64,000 bases of DNA from Streptomyces rubiginosohelvolus (GCF_014649875.1 NZ_BMTW01000018.1:1-64000); one strand, 5' to 3'; positions 15,047 through 25,164 are shown, counted from the first letter of the stretch. Made by a program: numbers and translations. Notes: generated from the letters alone by a model not told the origin.

Positions 15047-16513
15047 GTACGGCACGAACGTGCTGCTGTTCTCGTCGATCGCCAGCGGCTGCCCCAACGG
15101 CGGCACCGCCCGCTGCGGGCAGTCCAGGCGTTCGCAGATCCGGCAGCCCATCCCGATCGGGGTCGCGGCCGAGGCGTTGTCCAGGTCGAGGCCGTCGGAG
15201 TAGACCAGCCGTCCCGCGTGCCGGATCTCGCAGCCCAGACCGATCGCGAACGTCTTGCCCGGCTCGCCCCAGCCGCCCCGGTGCCGGGTCACCGCCCGTG
15301 CGGTCCAGAGGTAGCGCTGCCCGTCGGGCATGGCCGCGATCTGGACGTGGATCCTGCCGGGCGCGGCGAACGCCTCGTACACGTTCCACAGGGGGCAGGT
15401 GCCGCCCGCGCGGGAGAAGTGGAACCCGGTCGCGGACTGCCGCTTCGACATGTTCCCGGCCCGGTCGACCCGGACGAAGGAGAACGGCACCCCGCGCAAC
15501 CGGGGCCGCTGGAGCGTGGACAGCCGGTGGCAGACCGTCTCGTAGCCGAGCCCGAACCGGTCGGTGAGGCGCTCGATGTCGTACCGCACCTCCTCGGCCG
15601 CCGTATGGAAGGCCCGGTAGGGGAGGATCAGCGCGCCCGCGAAGTAGTTCGCGACCCCGATCCGGGCCAGCGGCCAGGTCGCCGAGCCCTCGTCGTAGTC
15701 CTCCGACGCCAGCCGGTCGATCTCCGGGCCGTATTCGAGCAGGGCCAGCTGCGTCGCCATCCGGAACGCCTGCTGCCCGGGCCGGAGACGGCCGGACAGA
15801 TACAGCACCCGGGCGTCCCGGTCGTAGTGGTGCAGCCGTCCGGTGTCCGCCGCACGGCCTTCTCCCTCCTGCCGCCGTTCCGCTCGCCCCCGGGGCGCGC
15901 CGGCTCCTGGCCCGCCCGGCCGTTCCGAGGTGGTCGCCAGCCGGATGCCGTGCCGTTCGGTGAGGCGGGCCGAGAGCGCCCGGACGACCTCGCCCGGCCG
16001 CACGCCGATCTCCGCCGCCAGCTCCTCCGCCGCCAGGTCCGCCTCGTGCAGATAGTTCTGGCGGCGGTAGAAGAACTCGCGGATCTCCTCGTGCGGGGAG
16101 CGCGGCAGCTCCGGCCCGCCGCCGCCCCGCAGCTCGGCGGCCTCCGCGAGCCGCCCTGCCAGCGCCTGGTTGCGCCGCCCGAGGTCCAGCAGCACGTTCG
16201 CCACCCCCGGCAGCCGGGAGGCCAGCTCGGACAGTTCGGCGGCCGAGACCCGCGCCGCGCCGACCTCGTCCGCCAGCGCCTCCCGCAGATCCGCCAGCAC
16301 GCGGGCGGTGTCCCGCTCCGAGAAGAAGCCTGGATCCACCCCGAAGGTCTCGGTCAGCCGGAGCAGCACCGGCACCGTCAGCGGGCGCGAGTCGTGCTCC
16401 ATCTGGTTCAGATAGCTCGGCGAGATCGCCAGCATCCGGGCCAGCTCCGCCTGGCTCAGCGCGCGCTCCTCACGGAGCCGGCGCAGCCGCGCTCCCGCGT
16501 AGGTCTTGCTCAC
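15023..16513 (-). CDS. RamB/ScfR-family transcriptional regulator (XRE HTH + short-chain fatty acyl regulator domains)
   Basis: A 496-aa regulator. The N-terminus is an XRE-type helix-turn-helix (about residues 8-65, with LSQAELARMLAISPSYLNQ). The middle contains an ImmA/IrrE-like domain (about 235-330), and the C-terminus is the cysteine-containing DUF2083/ScfR region, ending with GMGCRICERLDCPQRA. This layout matches RamB (acetate metabolism, represses aceA/aceB in Corynebacterium) and PrpC/ScfR-type regulators. It is transcribed divergently from aceA; the 373-bp intergenic region holds RamB-like repeats. I infer control of the glyoxylate shunt, probably with an acyl-CoA ligand. There is an unusually long Gly/Pro/Arg-rich insert near residues 205-225. 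Confidence 0.9.
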   Translation of the reverse strand: MSKTYAGARLRRLREERALSQAELARMLAISPSYLNQMEHDSRPLTVPVLLRLTETFGVDPGFFSERDTARVLADLREALADEVGAARVSAAELSELASRLPGVANVLLDLGRRNQALAGRLAEAAELRGGGGPELPRSPHEEIREFFYRRQNYLHEADLAAEELAAEIGVRPGEVVRALSARLTERHGIRLATTSERPGGPGAGAPRGRAERRQEGEGRAADTGRLHHYDRDARVLYLSGRLRPGQQAFRMATQLALLEYGPEIDRLASEDYDEGSATWPLARIGVANYFAGALILPYRAFHTAAEEVRYDIERLTDRFGLGYETVCHRLSTLQRPRLRGVPFSFVRVDRAGNMSKRQSATGFHFSRAGGTCPLWNVYEAFAAPGRIHVQIAAMPDGQRYLWTARAVTRHRGGWGEPGKTFAIGLGCEIRHAGRLVYSDGLDLDNASAATPIGMGCRICERLDCPQRAVPPLGQPLAIDENSSTFVPYPVKGTPV

Positions 16514-16579
16514 ATCGGGGCCTTTCCCGCCGTCGTCGACATATCGGCAACCCTAGCCGCCGCGACACCTCCCGGACCC

Positions 16580-16627
16580 TTCGCAACCTTGGCAAAACAC
16601 GCCGAAAGATTCGCAGAACTTGGCAGG
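16580..16627. promoter_or_regulatory. Direct repeat, RamB-like operator pair
   Basis: TTCGCAACCTTGGCAAA (16580-16596) and TTCGCAGAACTTGGCAGG (16610-16627) share TTCGCA-N(3-4)-TTGGCA with starts 30 bp apart, about three helical turns. The TTGGCAAA portion resembles the Corynebacterium RamB motif (A/G)AACTTTGCAAA. Confidence 0.6.
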
Positions 16628-16640
16628 CGCACCCCGTTGA

Positions 16641-16655
16641 TGGCACTGAGTGCCA
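16641..16655. promoter_or_regulatory. 15-bp palindrome of unknown regulator
   Basis: TGGCACTGAGTGCCA is a perfect 7-1-7 inverted repeat 14 bp from the direct-repeat pair. It looks like a dimeric repressor site, different from the RamB-like motif. Confidence 0.55.
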
Positions 16656-16886
16656 CTGTCAGAGTTCTCAGTGCGGCCCACCGGACACCGGCTCCGGCCT
16701 GGGGCCCCGAGCACGATTTCATGCCCTGACGTCGTTCTCCTCGGGATCTCGGACCGATCCGCCGGGCGCATTGCTTACCGTTCCACCTCGGAGGTCCGGT
16801 GGGCCGCACCAGCAAGTCCCGTCACTCGGTGACGGAGGCTTCGCACCCTTCACACGATCGACCCACACGACTTCGGGAGACACGCC

Positions 16887-18167
<1,281 letters not shown>

Positions 18168-18177
18168 AAGTCCCGTC

Positions 18178-18208
18178 CGGTCGCGGGGGCGCCGAGCCCC
18201 CGCGACCG
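18178..18208 (+). terminator. Intercistronic hairpin between aceA and aceB
   Basis: A perfect 13-bp stem (18178-18190 with 18196-18208, 5-nt loop) starts 11 nt after the aceA stop. No T-run follows. It could reduce read-through, or stabilise the aceA 3' end and give unequal expression of the two genes. Confidence 0.65.
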
Positions 18209-18248
18209 GGGCCGCCGCCGCCGCTCGCACCCCGCTGAGGAGAACCGC

Positions 18249-19841
18249 ATGACCACCCTTGCCACGACCGGCCGCGTCCAGGTCCTCGGCGTACCGGGGG
18301 ACCGGCACGAGGAGGTCCTCACCCCCGAGGCCCTCGACTTCATCGGCCGCCTCGACGCGGCCTTCGCCGCCCGCCGCTTCGACCTGCTGACCGAGCGCCG
18401 TCGGCGCTCCGCCCTCCTGCGCGGCGGCACCCCGCTCGACTTCTCCCGCGCCACCGGCCCCATCCGCAACGACCCCGACTGGCGCGTCGCCCGGCCCGCC
18501 CCCGGCCTGACCGACCGCCGGGTGGAGATCACCGGCCCGCCGGAGCGCGCCATGGCCGTCAACGCGCTCAACTCCGAGGCTCAGGTGTGGATGGCCGACT
18601 TCGAGGACGCCACCTCGCCCACCTGGGAGAACCTCGTCCAAGGCCAGCTGACCCTGGTCGACGCCATCGACCGCCGCATCGACTTCACCACCACGAGCGG
18701 CAAGGAGTACCGGCTCACCGACCGGCCCGCCACCATCATGGTCCGGCCGCGCGGCTGGCACCTCACCGAGAAGCACCTCGTCATCGACGACCGTCCCGTG
18801 CCCGCCGCACTCGTCGACTTCGGCCTGTACTTCTTCCACTGCGCCCGGCGCCAGATCGACGCGGGCAGCGGACCGTACTTCTACCTCCCCAAGCTGGAGA
18901 ACCGGTACGAGGCCCGGCTCTGGAACGACGTCTTCCTCCTCGCCCAGGACCTGCTGGACATCCCCCGGGGGACGATCAGGGCCACCGTTCTCATCGAGAC
19001 GATCACCGCCGCGTTCGAGATGGAGGAGATCCTCTACGAACTGCGCGAGCACAGCGCCGGACTGAACGCGGGCCGCTGGGACTACCTCTTCAGCCTGATC
19101 AAGAACTTCGCGCACCGCCCCGACTTCGTCCTCCCCGACCGGGCGACCGTCACCATGACCGCCCCGTTCATGCGGGCCTACACCGAACTCCTGGTGCGCA
19201 CCTGTCACAAGCGCGGCGCGCACGCCATCGGCGGCATGGCCGCCCAGATCCCGGGCGGCGAACCGGCCGCCCGGGAAGCGGCCCTGGCGAAGGTCCGGCT
19301 CGACAAGGAGCGGGAGGCGGAGGACGGCTTCGACGGATCCTGGGTGGCCCACCCCGGGCTCGTCCCGGTCTGCCGGACCGTCTTCGACGAGGTGCTCGGC
19401 GACCGGCCGCACCAGCTGGAGCGCACCCGCGACGACGTCCACATCACCGCCGAGCACCTCGTCGCCGTCCGCCGCACGGCAGGTCGCCCGACCCCGGAAG
19501 GCGTCCGCGACAACATCGCCGTCGCCCTGCGCTACTACGACGCCTGGCTGCGCGGACAGGGGGCCGTCGCCCTCAACGGGCTGATGGAGGACGCGGCCAC
19601 CGCCGAGATAGCCCGGGTCCAGATCTGGCAGTGGCTCAAGCACCGGGCGGTCGACCGCGAGACGGTCCTCGGGCTCCTCGACGAGGAGCTGGCCGCGCTC
19701 GGCGCCACGTACCCCTGGGCCCAGCTCGACCAGGTCCGCGACCTGTTCGAACGCACCGCGCTCGGCAAGGAGCTGCCCGCCTTCTTCACCACGGAGGCGT
19801 ACGCCCGCCACCTCGTCGGCCGTCCGGCGGTGCGGGCATGA
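18249..19841 (+). CDS. aceB: Malate synthase A
   Basis: A 530-aa enzyme that condenses glyoxylate with acetyl-CoA to malate. Family features: NALNSEAQVWMADFEDATSP, RPRGWHLTEKH near the active-site arginine, and PKLENRYEARLWNDVF followed by GTIRATVLIETITAAFEMEE, which carries the conserved catalytic/metal residues. Its length fits isoform A (about 530) and not the 720-aa isoform G. RBS GAGGAG lies before the ATG at 18249. The stop overlaps the next start (ATGA), so it is coupled with the 3-hydroxyacyl-CoA dehydrogenase. Confidence 0.97.
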   Translation: MTTLATTGRVQVLGVPGDRHEEVLTPEALDFIGRLDAAFAARRFDLLTERRRRSALLRGGTPLDFSRATGPIRNDPDWRVARPAPGLTDRRVEITGPPERAMAVNALNSEAQVWMADFEDATSPTWENLVQGQLTLVDAIDRRIDFTTTSGKEYRLTDRPATIMVRPRGWHLTEKHLVIDDRPVPAALVDFGLYFFHCARRQIDAGSGPYFYLPKLENRYEARLWNDVFLLAQDLLDIPRGTIRATVLIETITAAFEMEEILYELREHSAGLNAGRWDYLFSLIKNFAHRPDFVLPDRATVTMTAPFMRAYTELLVRTCHKRGAHAIGGMAAQIPGGEPAAREAALAKVRLDKEREAEDGFDGSWVAHPGLVPVCRTVFDEVLGDRPHQLERTRDDVHITAEHLVAVRRTAGRPTPEGVRDNIAVALRYYDAWLRGQGAVALNGLMEDAATAEIARVQIWQWLKHRAVDRETVLGLLDEELAALGATYPWAQLDQVRDLFERTALGKELPAFFTTEAYARHLVGRPAVRA

Positions 19842-20707
19842 GCGCCCCCATCGCCCGGGTGGGCGTCGTCGGCGGCGGCCAGATGGGGGCCGGCATCGCC
19901 GAGGTCTGCGCCCGCGCCGGGCTGGACACGATCGTCTGCGAGGCCGGCCGCGCCGCCGCCGACCGGGCCCGCGAACGGGTGGCGGTCTCCCTGGAGCGAG
20001 CCGTCCAGCGCGGCAAGCTCGACCGCCTGAGCGCCGAGGACGCTCTCGGCCGGCTGACCTTCACCGGCAGCCTCGACGACCTGGCCGACCGCCGGCTCGT
20101 GATCGAGGTCGTCGTCGAGGACGCCGCCGCAAAGACGGAGATCTTCACCGCCCTCGACAAGATCGTCGAGGACCCGGAAGCGATCCTGGCGACCAACACC
20201 TCCGCCATCCCCGTCATGCGCCTCGGCATGGCCACCCAGCGCGCCGACCGCGTGCTCGGACTGCACTTCTTCAACCCCGTGCCGGTCCTCCCGCTCGTCG
20301 AGGTGGTGACCTCGCTGCACACCTCCGCCGAGACGCTGACCGCCGCCGAGGAGTTCGCCACCACCGTCCTCGGCAAGACGGTGGTCCGCTCCCAGGACCG
20401 GGCCGGCTTCGTCGTCAACGCGCTCCTGATCCCGTATCTGCTCTCCGCGATCCGGATGGCGGAGTCCGGGTTCGCCACCGCCGCCGACGTGGACGCCGGG
20501 ATGGAGCTGGGCTGCGCCCACCCGATGGGCCCGCTCAAGCTCGCCGACCTGATCGGCCTCGACACGGTGGCCTCCATCGCCGCGTCGCTGTACGACGAGT
20601 TCAAGGAACCCCTCTACGCCCCGCCGCCGCTGCTCCAGCGGATGGTGGAGGCGGGGCTGCTCGGCCGGAAGACCGGGCGCGGGTTCCACATGTACGACCG
20701 GGGCTGA
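19838..20707 (+). CDS. 3-hydroxybutyryl-CoA / 3-hydroxyacyl-CoA dehydrogenase
   Basis: A 289-aa NAD(P)-dependent enzyme. The N-terminal Rossmann fold has the dinucleotide motif GVVGGGQMGAGIAEVCARAG (about residues 8-27); the active-site region includes HFFNPVPVLPLVEVV, with the catalytic His, and the C-terminal helical domain includes GCAHPMGPLKLADLIGLD. It interconverts acetoacetyl-CoA and 3-hydroxybutyryl-CoA. Translational coupling to aceB (ATGA overlap) places it with acetate or C4-acyl assimilation, consistent with a short-chain-acyl-responsive regulator next door. Confidence 0.93.
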   Translation: MSAPIARVGVVGGGQMGAGIAEVCARAGLDTIVCEAGRAAADRARERVAVSLERAVQRGKLDRLSAEDALGRLTFTGSLDDLADRRLVIEVVVEDAAAKTEIFTALDKIVEDPEAILATNTSAIPVMRLGMATQRADRVLGLHFFNPVPVLPLVEVVTSLHTSAETLTAAEEFATTVLGKTVVRSQDRAGFVVNALLIPYLLSAIRMAESGFATAADVDAGMELGCAHPMGPLKLADLIGLDTVASIAASLYDEFKEPLYAPPPLLQRMVEAGLLGRKTGRGFHMYDRG

Positions 20708-20722
20708 GGGGCCCGGGTTCCA

Positions 20723-20746
20723 GGTCGCGGCTGAGGGGCCGCGACC
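20723..20746 (+). terminator. Hairpin after the glyoxylate operon
   Basis: GGTCGCGGC pairs with GCCGCGACC across a 6-nt loop, 16 nt after the dehydrogenase stop; likely terminator of the aceAB operon. Confidence 0.6.
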
Positions 20747-20845
20747 ACTGACCGGACGGGGTGGGAAGCGGTTGACTGTGCCGCTGCCCACCCCGCCGCG
20801 GTGTCCGCCGCACGGTTCCGGGCGGACGGCTCCAGACCGGCATCC

Positions 20846-20878
20846 TGGTCCAGACCTCTTGACCGAAGGTCTGGACCA
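20846..20878. promoter_or_regulatory. Two DasR-type operators (dre) upstream of chitinase
   Basis: TGGTCCAGACCT (20846-20857) and AGGTCTGGACCA (20867-20878) are inverted copies of each other and each resembles the Streptomyces chitinase repeat/dre (TGGTCTAGACCA). They lie 94 bp before the chitinase start. DasR, the N-acetylglucosamine regulator, is the expected binder. Confidence 0.85.
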
Positions 20879-20971
20879 TTCTACGTTTTGACGGGGTCAC
20901 GACATAGGGCGGGTCGGGGCGAACCTTTCGCACCGACGGCGGCTGACCCGGGCAGGAAGGACATCCGGATC

Positions 20972-22039
20972 ATGGGGCGTACATCACGACTGCTGGGCCT
21001 CGGCCTGGCCGCGGCGCTCGTCGTACCGATGCTCGTCGGAGCCGCACCGCCGAAGCCCGCGGAGACGACCGGGGCGGCCGCCGAGACCTGTGCGGTCAAG
21101 TCGAAGCCCACGGGCAAGGTGCTCCAGGGGTACTGGGAGAACTGGGACGGCGCGGCCAACGGCGTGCACCCGCCGCTCGGCTGGATCCCGATCACCGACT
21201 CCCGCATCACCCAGCACGGCTACAACGTCGTCAACGCGGCCTTCCCCGTCATCCGCTCCGACGGCACCGTCCTCTGGGAGGACGGCATGGACAGCACCGT
21301 CAAGGTCGCCACCCCCGCCGAGATGTGCCAGGCCAAGGCCGCCGGCCTCACCACCCTCATGTCGATCGGCGGAGCCACGGCCGGGATCGACCTCAGCTCC
21401 AGCAAGGTGGCCGACCGGTTCGTCCAGACGATCGTCCCGATCCTGAAGAAGTACAACTTCGACGGCATCGACATCGACATCGAGACCGGCCTCGTCGGCA
21501 GCGGCAACATCAACCAGCTGTCCCCCTCGCAGACCAACCTCATCCGCATCATCGACGGCGTCCTCGCCGCCATGCCGTCGAACTTCGGCCTCACCATGGC
21601 CCCCGAGACGGCGTATGTCACCGGCGGCAGCGTCGTCTACGGCTCGATCTGGGGCGCGTACCTCCCGGTCATCAAGAAGTACGCCGACAACGGCCGCCTG
21701 TGGTGGCTGAACATGCAGTACTACAACGGCAGCATGTACGGCTGCTCCGGCGACTCCTACTCCGCCGGCACCGTCGCGGGCTTCACCGCCCAGACCGACT
21801 GCCTGAACAAGGGGCTCGTCATCCAGGGCACCACCATCAAGGTGCCCTACGACAAGCAGGTCCCGGGACTGCCCGCGCAGCCCGGGGCCGGTGGCGGTCA
21901 CCTGTCCACCGGACTCGTCGCGCAGGCCTGGAACCACTACAACGGTTCGCTGAAGGGGCTGATGACCTGGTCGCTGAACTGGGACGGCTCGAAGGGCTGG
22001 ACCTTCGGCGACAACGTGAAGGCCCTCCAGGGCCGTTGA
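20972..22039 (+). CDS. Secreted GH18 chitinase (single catalytic domain)
   Basis: A 355-aa secreted hydrolase for chitin. The signal peptide covers about residues 1-30. The GH18 signature DGIDIDIE (DxxDxDxE; final Glu is the proton donor) lies at about residues 163-170, with SIGG upstream in the SxGG strand and MQYYN and MTWSLNWD downstream. No separate carbohydrate-binding domain is present. The ATG at 20972 has AGGAAGGA upstream; the frame extends further 5' but through the operator region. The paired dre sites predict DasR repression and induction by chitin-derived sugars. Confidence 0.94.
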   Translation: MGRTSRLLGLGLAAALVVPMLVGAAPPKPAETTGAAAETCAVKSKPTGKVLQGYWENWDGAANGVHPPLGWIPITDSRITQHGYNVVNAAFPVIRSDGTVLWEDGMDSTVKVATPAEMCQAKAAGLTTLMSIGGATAGIDLSSSKVADRFVQTIVPILKKYNFDGIDIDIETGLVGSGNINQLSPSQTNLIRIIDGVLAAMPSNFGLTMAPETAYVTGGSVVYGSIWGAYLPVIKKYADNGRLWWLNMQYYNGSMYGCSGDSYSAGTVAGFTAQTDCLNKGLVIQGTTIKVPYDKQVPGLPAQPGAGGGHLSTGLVAQAWNHYNGSLKGLMTWSLNWDGSKGWTFGDNVKALQGR

Positions 22040-22060
22040 CCCCCCGCCCGTACGGTTTCC

Positions 22061-22091
22061 GCGCCCCCGGTCCGCCGATGACCGGGGGCGC
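22061..22091 (+). terminator. Terminator after chitinase
   Basis: GCGCCCCCGGT (22061-22071) pairs with ACCGGGGGCGC (22081-22091) across a 9-nt loop. Confidence 0.75.
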
Positions 22092-22255
22092 GGCGCCGCT
22101 CCGGCCGGGAGGCGACACGAGGAAGGCGTGAACCGGTCGCACGCCGGGGCGGTCGAGAGAGCAGAATCGGGTACGGACCCGGGTGATCGCTTCCCGGTGC
22201 GACGGGCCCGTCTCCCCGCGGGCCGGCCGAAGACGAAGACGTACGAGGAGACCCG

Positions 22256-23899
22256 ATGGTGCACGAACGGGCCGGTCACCCGGCACAGTCCGCAGACCTG
22301 GTCGACGTGGCACGGCTGGTGACGGCCTATTACGCCCTCCACCCCGATCCGTCCGAGCCCGCCCAGCGCGTGGCTTTCGGGACCTCCGGCCACCGCGGCT
22401 CCGCGTTCGCCGCCGCGTTCAACGAGGACCACATCGCCGCCACCACCCAGGCGATCTGCGACTACCGCACCCGCCAGGGCACCGACGGACCTCTCTTCCT
22501 CGGCGCGGACACCCACGCGCTCTCCGAACCCGCCCGGGTCACCGCCCTGGAGGTGCTGGCCGCCAACGGGGCCACCGTCCTCATCGACAGCGAGGACGGC
22601 TACACCCCGACCCCGGCCGTCTCGCACGCCATCCTCACGTACAACCAGGGGCGCACCGAGCACCTGGCCGACGGCATCGTGGTCACCCCGTCGCACAACC
22701 CGCCCGCCGACGGCGGCTTCAAGTACAACCCGCCGAACGGGGGACCGGCCGCCTCCGACGCCACCTCCTGGATCCAGGACCGGGCGAACGCCCTGATCGA
22801 GGCCGGACTCGGGGAGGTCCGCCGGATCCCGTACGCCCGCGCCCTGGCCGCCGACACCACCCGCCGCCACGACTTCCTGACCGCGTACGTCGACGACCTG
22901 CCGTCCGTCCTCGACCTCGACGCCGTACGGGACGCGGGCATCCGCATCGGCGCCGACCCGCTCGGCGGCGCGTCCGTCGCCTACTGGGGGCGGATCGCCG
23001 AGCGCCACCGGATCGACCTCACGGTGGTGAACCCGCTGGCCGATCCCACCTGGCGGTTCATGACGCTGGACTGGGACGGCAAGATCCGCATGGACTGCTC
23101 GTCGCCGCACGCCATGGCCTCGCTCATCGAGCAGCGCGACGCGTACGCCATCTCCACCGGCAACGACGCGGACGCCGACCGGCACGGCATCGTCACGCCC
23201 GACGGCGGGCTGATGAACCCCAACCACTACCTGGCCGTCGCCATCGACTACCTCTACACCCACCGCGACGCCTGGGCCGCCGGGACCGGCATCGGCAAGA
23301 CCCTGGTCTCCTCCTCCATGATCGACCGGGTCGCCCAGGACCTCGGCCGGACCCTGGTGGAGGTCCCGGTCGGCTTCAAGTGGTTCGTCGACGGTCTCTA
23401 CGACGGCAGCCTCGGCTTCGGCGGCGAGGAGTCCGCCGGGGCCTCCTTCCTGCGCCGCGACGGCCGGGTCTGGACGACGGACAAGGACGGCATCCTGCTC
23501 GCCCTCCTCGCCTCCGAGATCACCGCCGTCACCGGTTCCACCCCCTCCGAGCACTACGCCCGCCTCACGGACCGCTTCGGCGACCCGGCGTACGCCCGCA
23601 TCGACGCGCCCGCCACCCGCGAGGAGAAGGCCGTCCTGGCGAAGCTCTCCCCGCAGCAGGTCAAGGCCGACACCCTGGCCGGGGAACCCGTCACCGCCGT
23701 GCTCACCGAGGCCCCCGGCAACGGGGCCCCGATCGGCGGCCTCAAGGTCTGCACCGACAGCGCCTGGTTCGCCGCCCGTCCCTCGGGCACCGAGGACGTC
23801 TACAAGGTGTACGCGGAGAGCTTCCAGGGCCCCGGCCACCTCGCCCAGGTCCAGGAGGAGGCCCGGGCGCTGGTGTCCGCAGCGCTGGGCGGCGCCTAG
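22256..23899 (+). CDS. pgm: Phosphoglucomutase (alpha-D-glucose phosphate-specific)
   Basis: A 547-aa enzyme that interconverts glucose-1-phosphate and glucose-6-phosphate. The phosphoserine loop TPSHNP is at about residues 143-148; the metal-binding loop GNDADADRHG, a GGEESAGASF sugar loop and the phosphate-binding RPSGTEDVYK near the C-terminus are all intact. The length equals the bacterial Pgm type. GAGGAG precedes the ATG. The stop overlaps that of the convergent downstream gene at a shared CCTAGG. Confidence 0.96.
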   Translation: MVHERAGHPAQSADLVDVARLVTAYYALHPDPSEPAQRVAFGTSGHRGSAFAAAFNEDHIAATTQAICDYRTRQGTDGPLFLGADTHALSEPARVTALEVLAANGATVLIDSEDGYTPTPAVSHAILTYNQGRTEHLADGIVVTPSHNPPADGGFKYNPPNGGPAASDATSWIQDRANALIEAGLGEVRRIPYARALAADTTRRHDFLTAYVDDLPSVLDLDAVRDAGIRIGADPLGGASVAYWGRIAERHRIDLTVVNPLADPTWRFMTLDWDGKIRMDCSSPHAMASLIEQRDAYAISTGNDADADRHGIVTPDGGLMNPNHYLAVAIDYLYTHRDAWAAGTGIGKTLVSSSMIDRVAQDLGRTLVEVPVGFKWFVDGLYDGSLGFGGEESAGASFLRRDGRVWTTDKDGILLALLASEITAVTGSTPSEHYARLTDRFGDPAYARIDAPATREEKAVLAKLSPQQVKADTLAGEPVTAVLTEAPGNGAPIGGLKVCTDSAWFAARPSGTEDVYKVYAESFQGPGHLAQVQEEARALVSAALGGA

Positions 23900-25164
23900 G
23901 CGTCGGGTCGGCCGTCGCGTCGCCGCCGGGCGCGTTCGAGCTCGGCGGCGTCCGACAGCCAGGAGCCGTGCCGGTCGAGTCCGGCCCAGCCACCGCGGAC
24001 GTAGGCGCTCACCAGGCTCCGGTACCCGCTCATCCCGTCGACGAGCGTGTACTCGACCCGGTACTCCGGATCCGACCCGCCGCGGCCCTTGCGCACCGTC
24101 ATGACCCGGGCGGCGGTGTCGGCGTAGAAGTGCAGCTGGATCCCCTCGCCCAGCTCCTCGTCCTCGACGGTGAACACTTCGTTGTCGCCGGCGGAGCGAT
24201 CACCGACGAACTCCCAGAACTCCGCCGAGGCGGTGCGGCCGCTGCCCGCGCGCCACTTCTTCTCGACGCCCTTGTCGTCGGTGAAGGACAGGACGGTCTT
24301 CCTCGTCCCCGCTCCCTCGCCGAGGCCGCCGGTGATCTCCTCGTCGTCCTCCAGAGGTGCGTTCCTGGAGCGATGGGCGGCTTCCGAGCACATCAGGAAG
24401 CTCACGGTACGGATGGCGTCGGCGGCGAGATCCGGGTGCGCCCGGCGCACGGCGGCGTCCACCGCCGTCTCCATCCGGCTCCAGTCGCGCTTGTCCGTGG
24501 CGCGCTTGCCCCGCCGTGGGTCGCGGCCGATCCGCATTCCGGCGCACGCCTGCTCGGCGGTGGCGAGCACCCGCATGACCTCGGGCAGCAGCGCGGGGTC
24601 GACGGCGTCCGGCACCCGCTTCGGGATCGTCGCGCCGTGCACGTACTGGCCCGTGTACTTCAGGAGTGCCGTATCCAGCGGTCCGAGGACCACGCCACGC
24701 TCGGCGCGGCGGCGGTTCGCGTGATGCTCCTGAGCCCGCTTTCCGTCGGACGTCTCGGTCGCCGCGCGCATCGCCGCGCAGAGCTGACCGCGCTCCAGCA
24801 GTTCGATGTCGGCACCGTGGGCGATGAGCCGTCCCCTGTCCCACGGGACGCGCCCGAAGAGCGCGTCGACGTCGGCGGGCGTGGCGAGGAGAACCGGATC
24901 CAGGAGCGCGACGGCGGCGTCCTCGTCGAGCGGGCCCCGGGTTCCGGCGGCATCGCACAGCGGCAGGACCGCACTCCACAGCAGCAGGTGCCTGCCCAGG
25001 TCCTCCCGGATCACCGCGAGATGGGCTTCCCGGATCGGGAACGTGAACTCACGTGGCGAGTGGTTGGCGTCCGCCCCGGCACCGAGCATCAGCTTCAGCT
25101 CGCCGTCCTCGCGGATCACGTTCGGGATCCAGCCGCTCGCGCGCGTGAAAACGATGTCTCTCAT
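23896..25164 (-). CDS. Protein of unknown function, possibly DUF6357 family
   Basis: A 422-aa soluble protein with no signal peptide or membrane segment. It begins MRDIVFTRASGWIPNVIRED and has an Arg-rich middle and a C-terminal beta-rich part (FTVEDEELGEGIQLHFY, EYRVEYTLVDG). I recall related proteins across Streptomyces (DUF6357), with no assigned function. The ATG at 25164 has GAGG 5 nt upstream; an in-frame ATG at 25182 lacks an RBS. It converges on pgm with a 4-nt overlap of stop codons and is separate from the siderophore operon that ends at 25298. Confidence 0.75.
   Translation of the reverse strand: MRDIVFTRASGWIPNVIREDGELKLMLGAGADANHSPREFTFPIREAHLAVIREDLGRHLLLWSAVLPLCDAAGTRGPLDEDAAVALLDPVLLATPADVDALFGRVPWDRGRLIAHGADIELLERGQLCAAMRAATETSDGKRAQEHHANRRRAERGVVLGPLDTALLKYTGQYVHGATIPKRVPDAVDPALLPEVMRVLATAEQACAGMRIGRDPRRGKRATDKRDWSRMETAVDAAVRRAHPDLAADAIRTVSFLMCSEAAHRSRNAPLEDDEEITGGLGEGAGTRKTVLSFTDDKGVEKKWRAGSGRTASAEFWEFVGDRSAGDNEVFTVEDEELGEGIQLHFYADTAARVMTVRKGRGGSDPEYRVEYTLVDGMSGYRSLVSAYVRGGWAGLDRHGSWLSDAAELERARRRRDGRPDA

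Larger units (their letters stand above)
16514..16886. promoter_or_regulatory. Divergent regulatory region between the RamB-like gene and aceA
   Basis: No gene is visible in these 373 bp. They hold a direct repeat resembling RamB boxes (16580-16596 and 16610-16627) and a perfect palindrome (16641-16655), followed by about 230 bp leading to aceA, with GGGAGA just before its start. Confidence 0.75.

Noticed and set aside
18587..20707. A 706-codon fusion spanning aceB and the dehydrogenase
   Set aside because: The first 417 codons are the wrong frame of aceB; the real dehydrogenase begins at ATG 19838 with its Rossmann motif.
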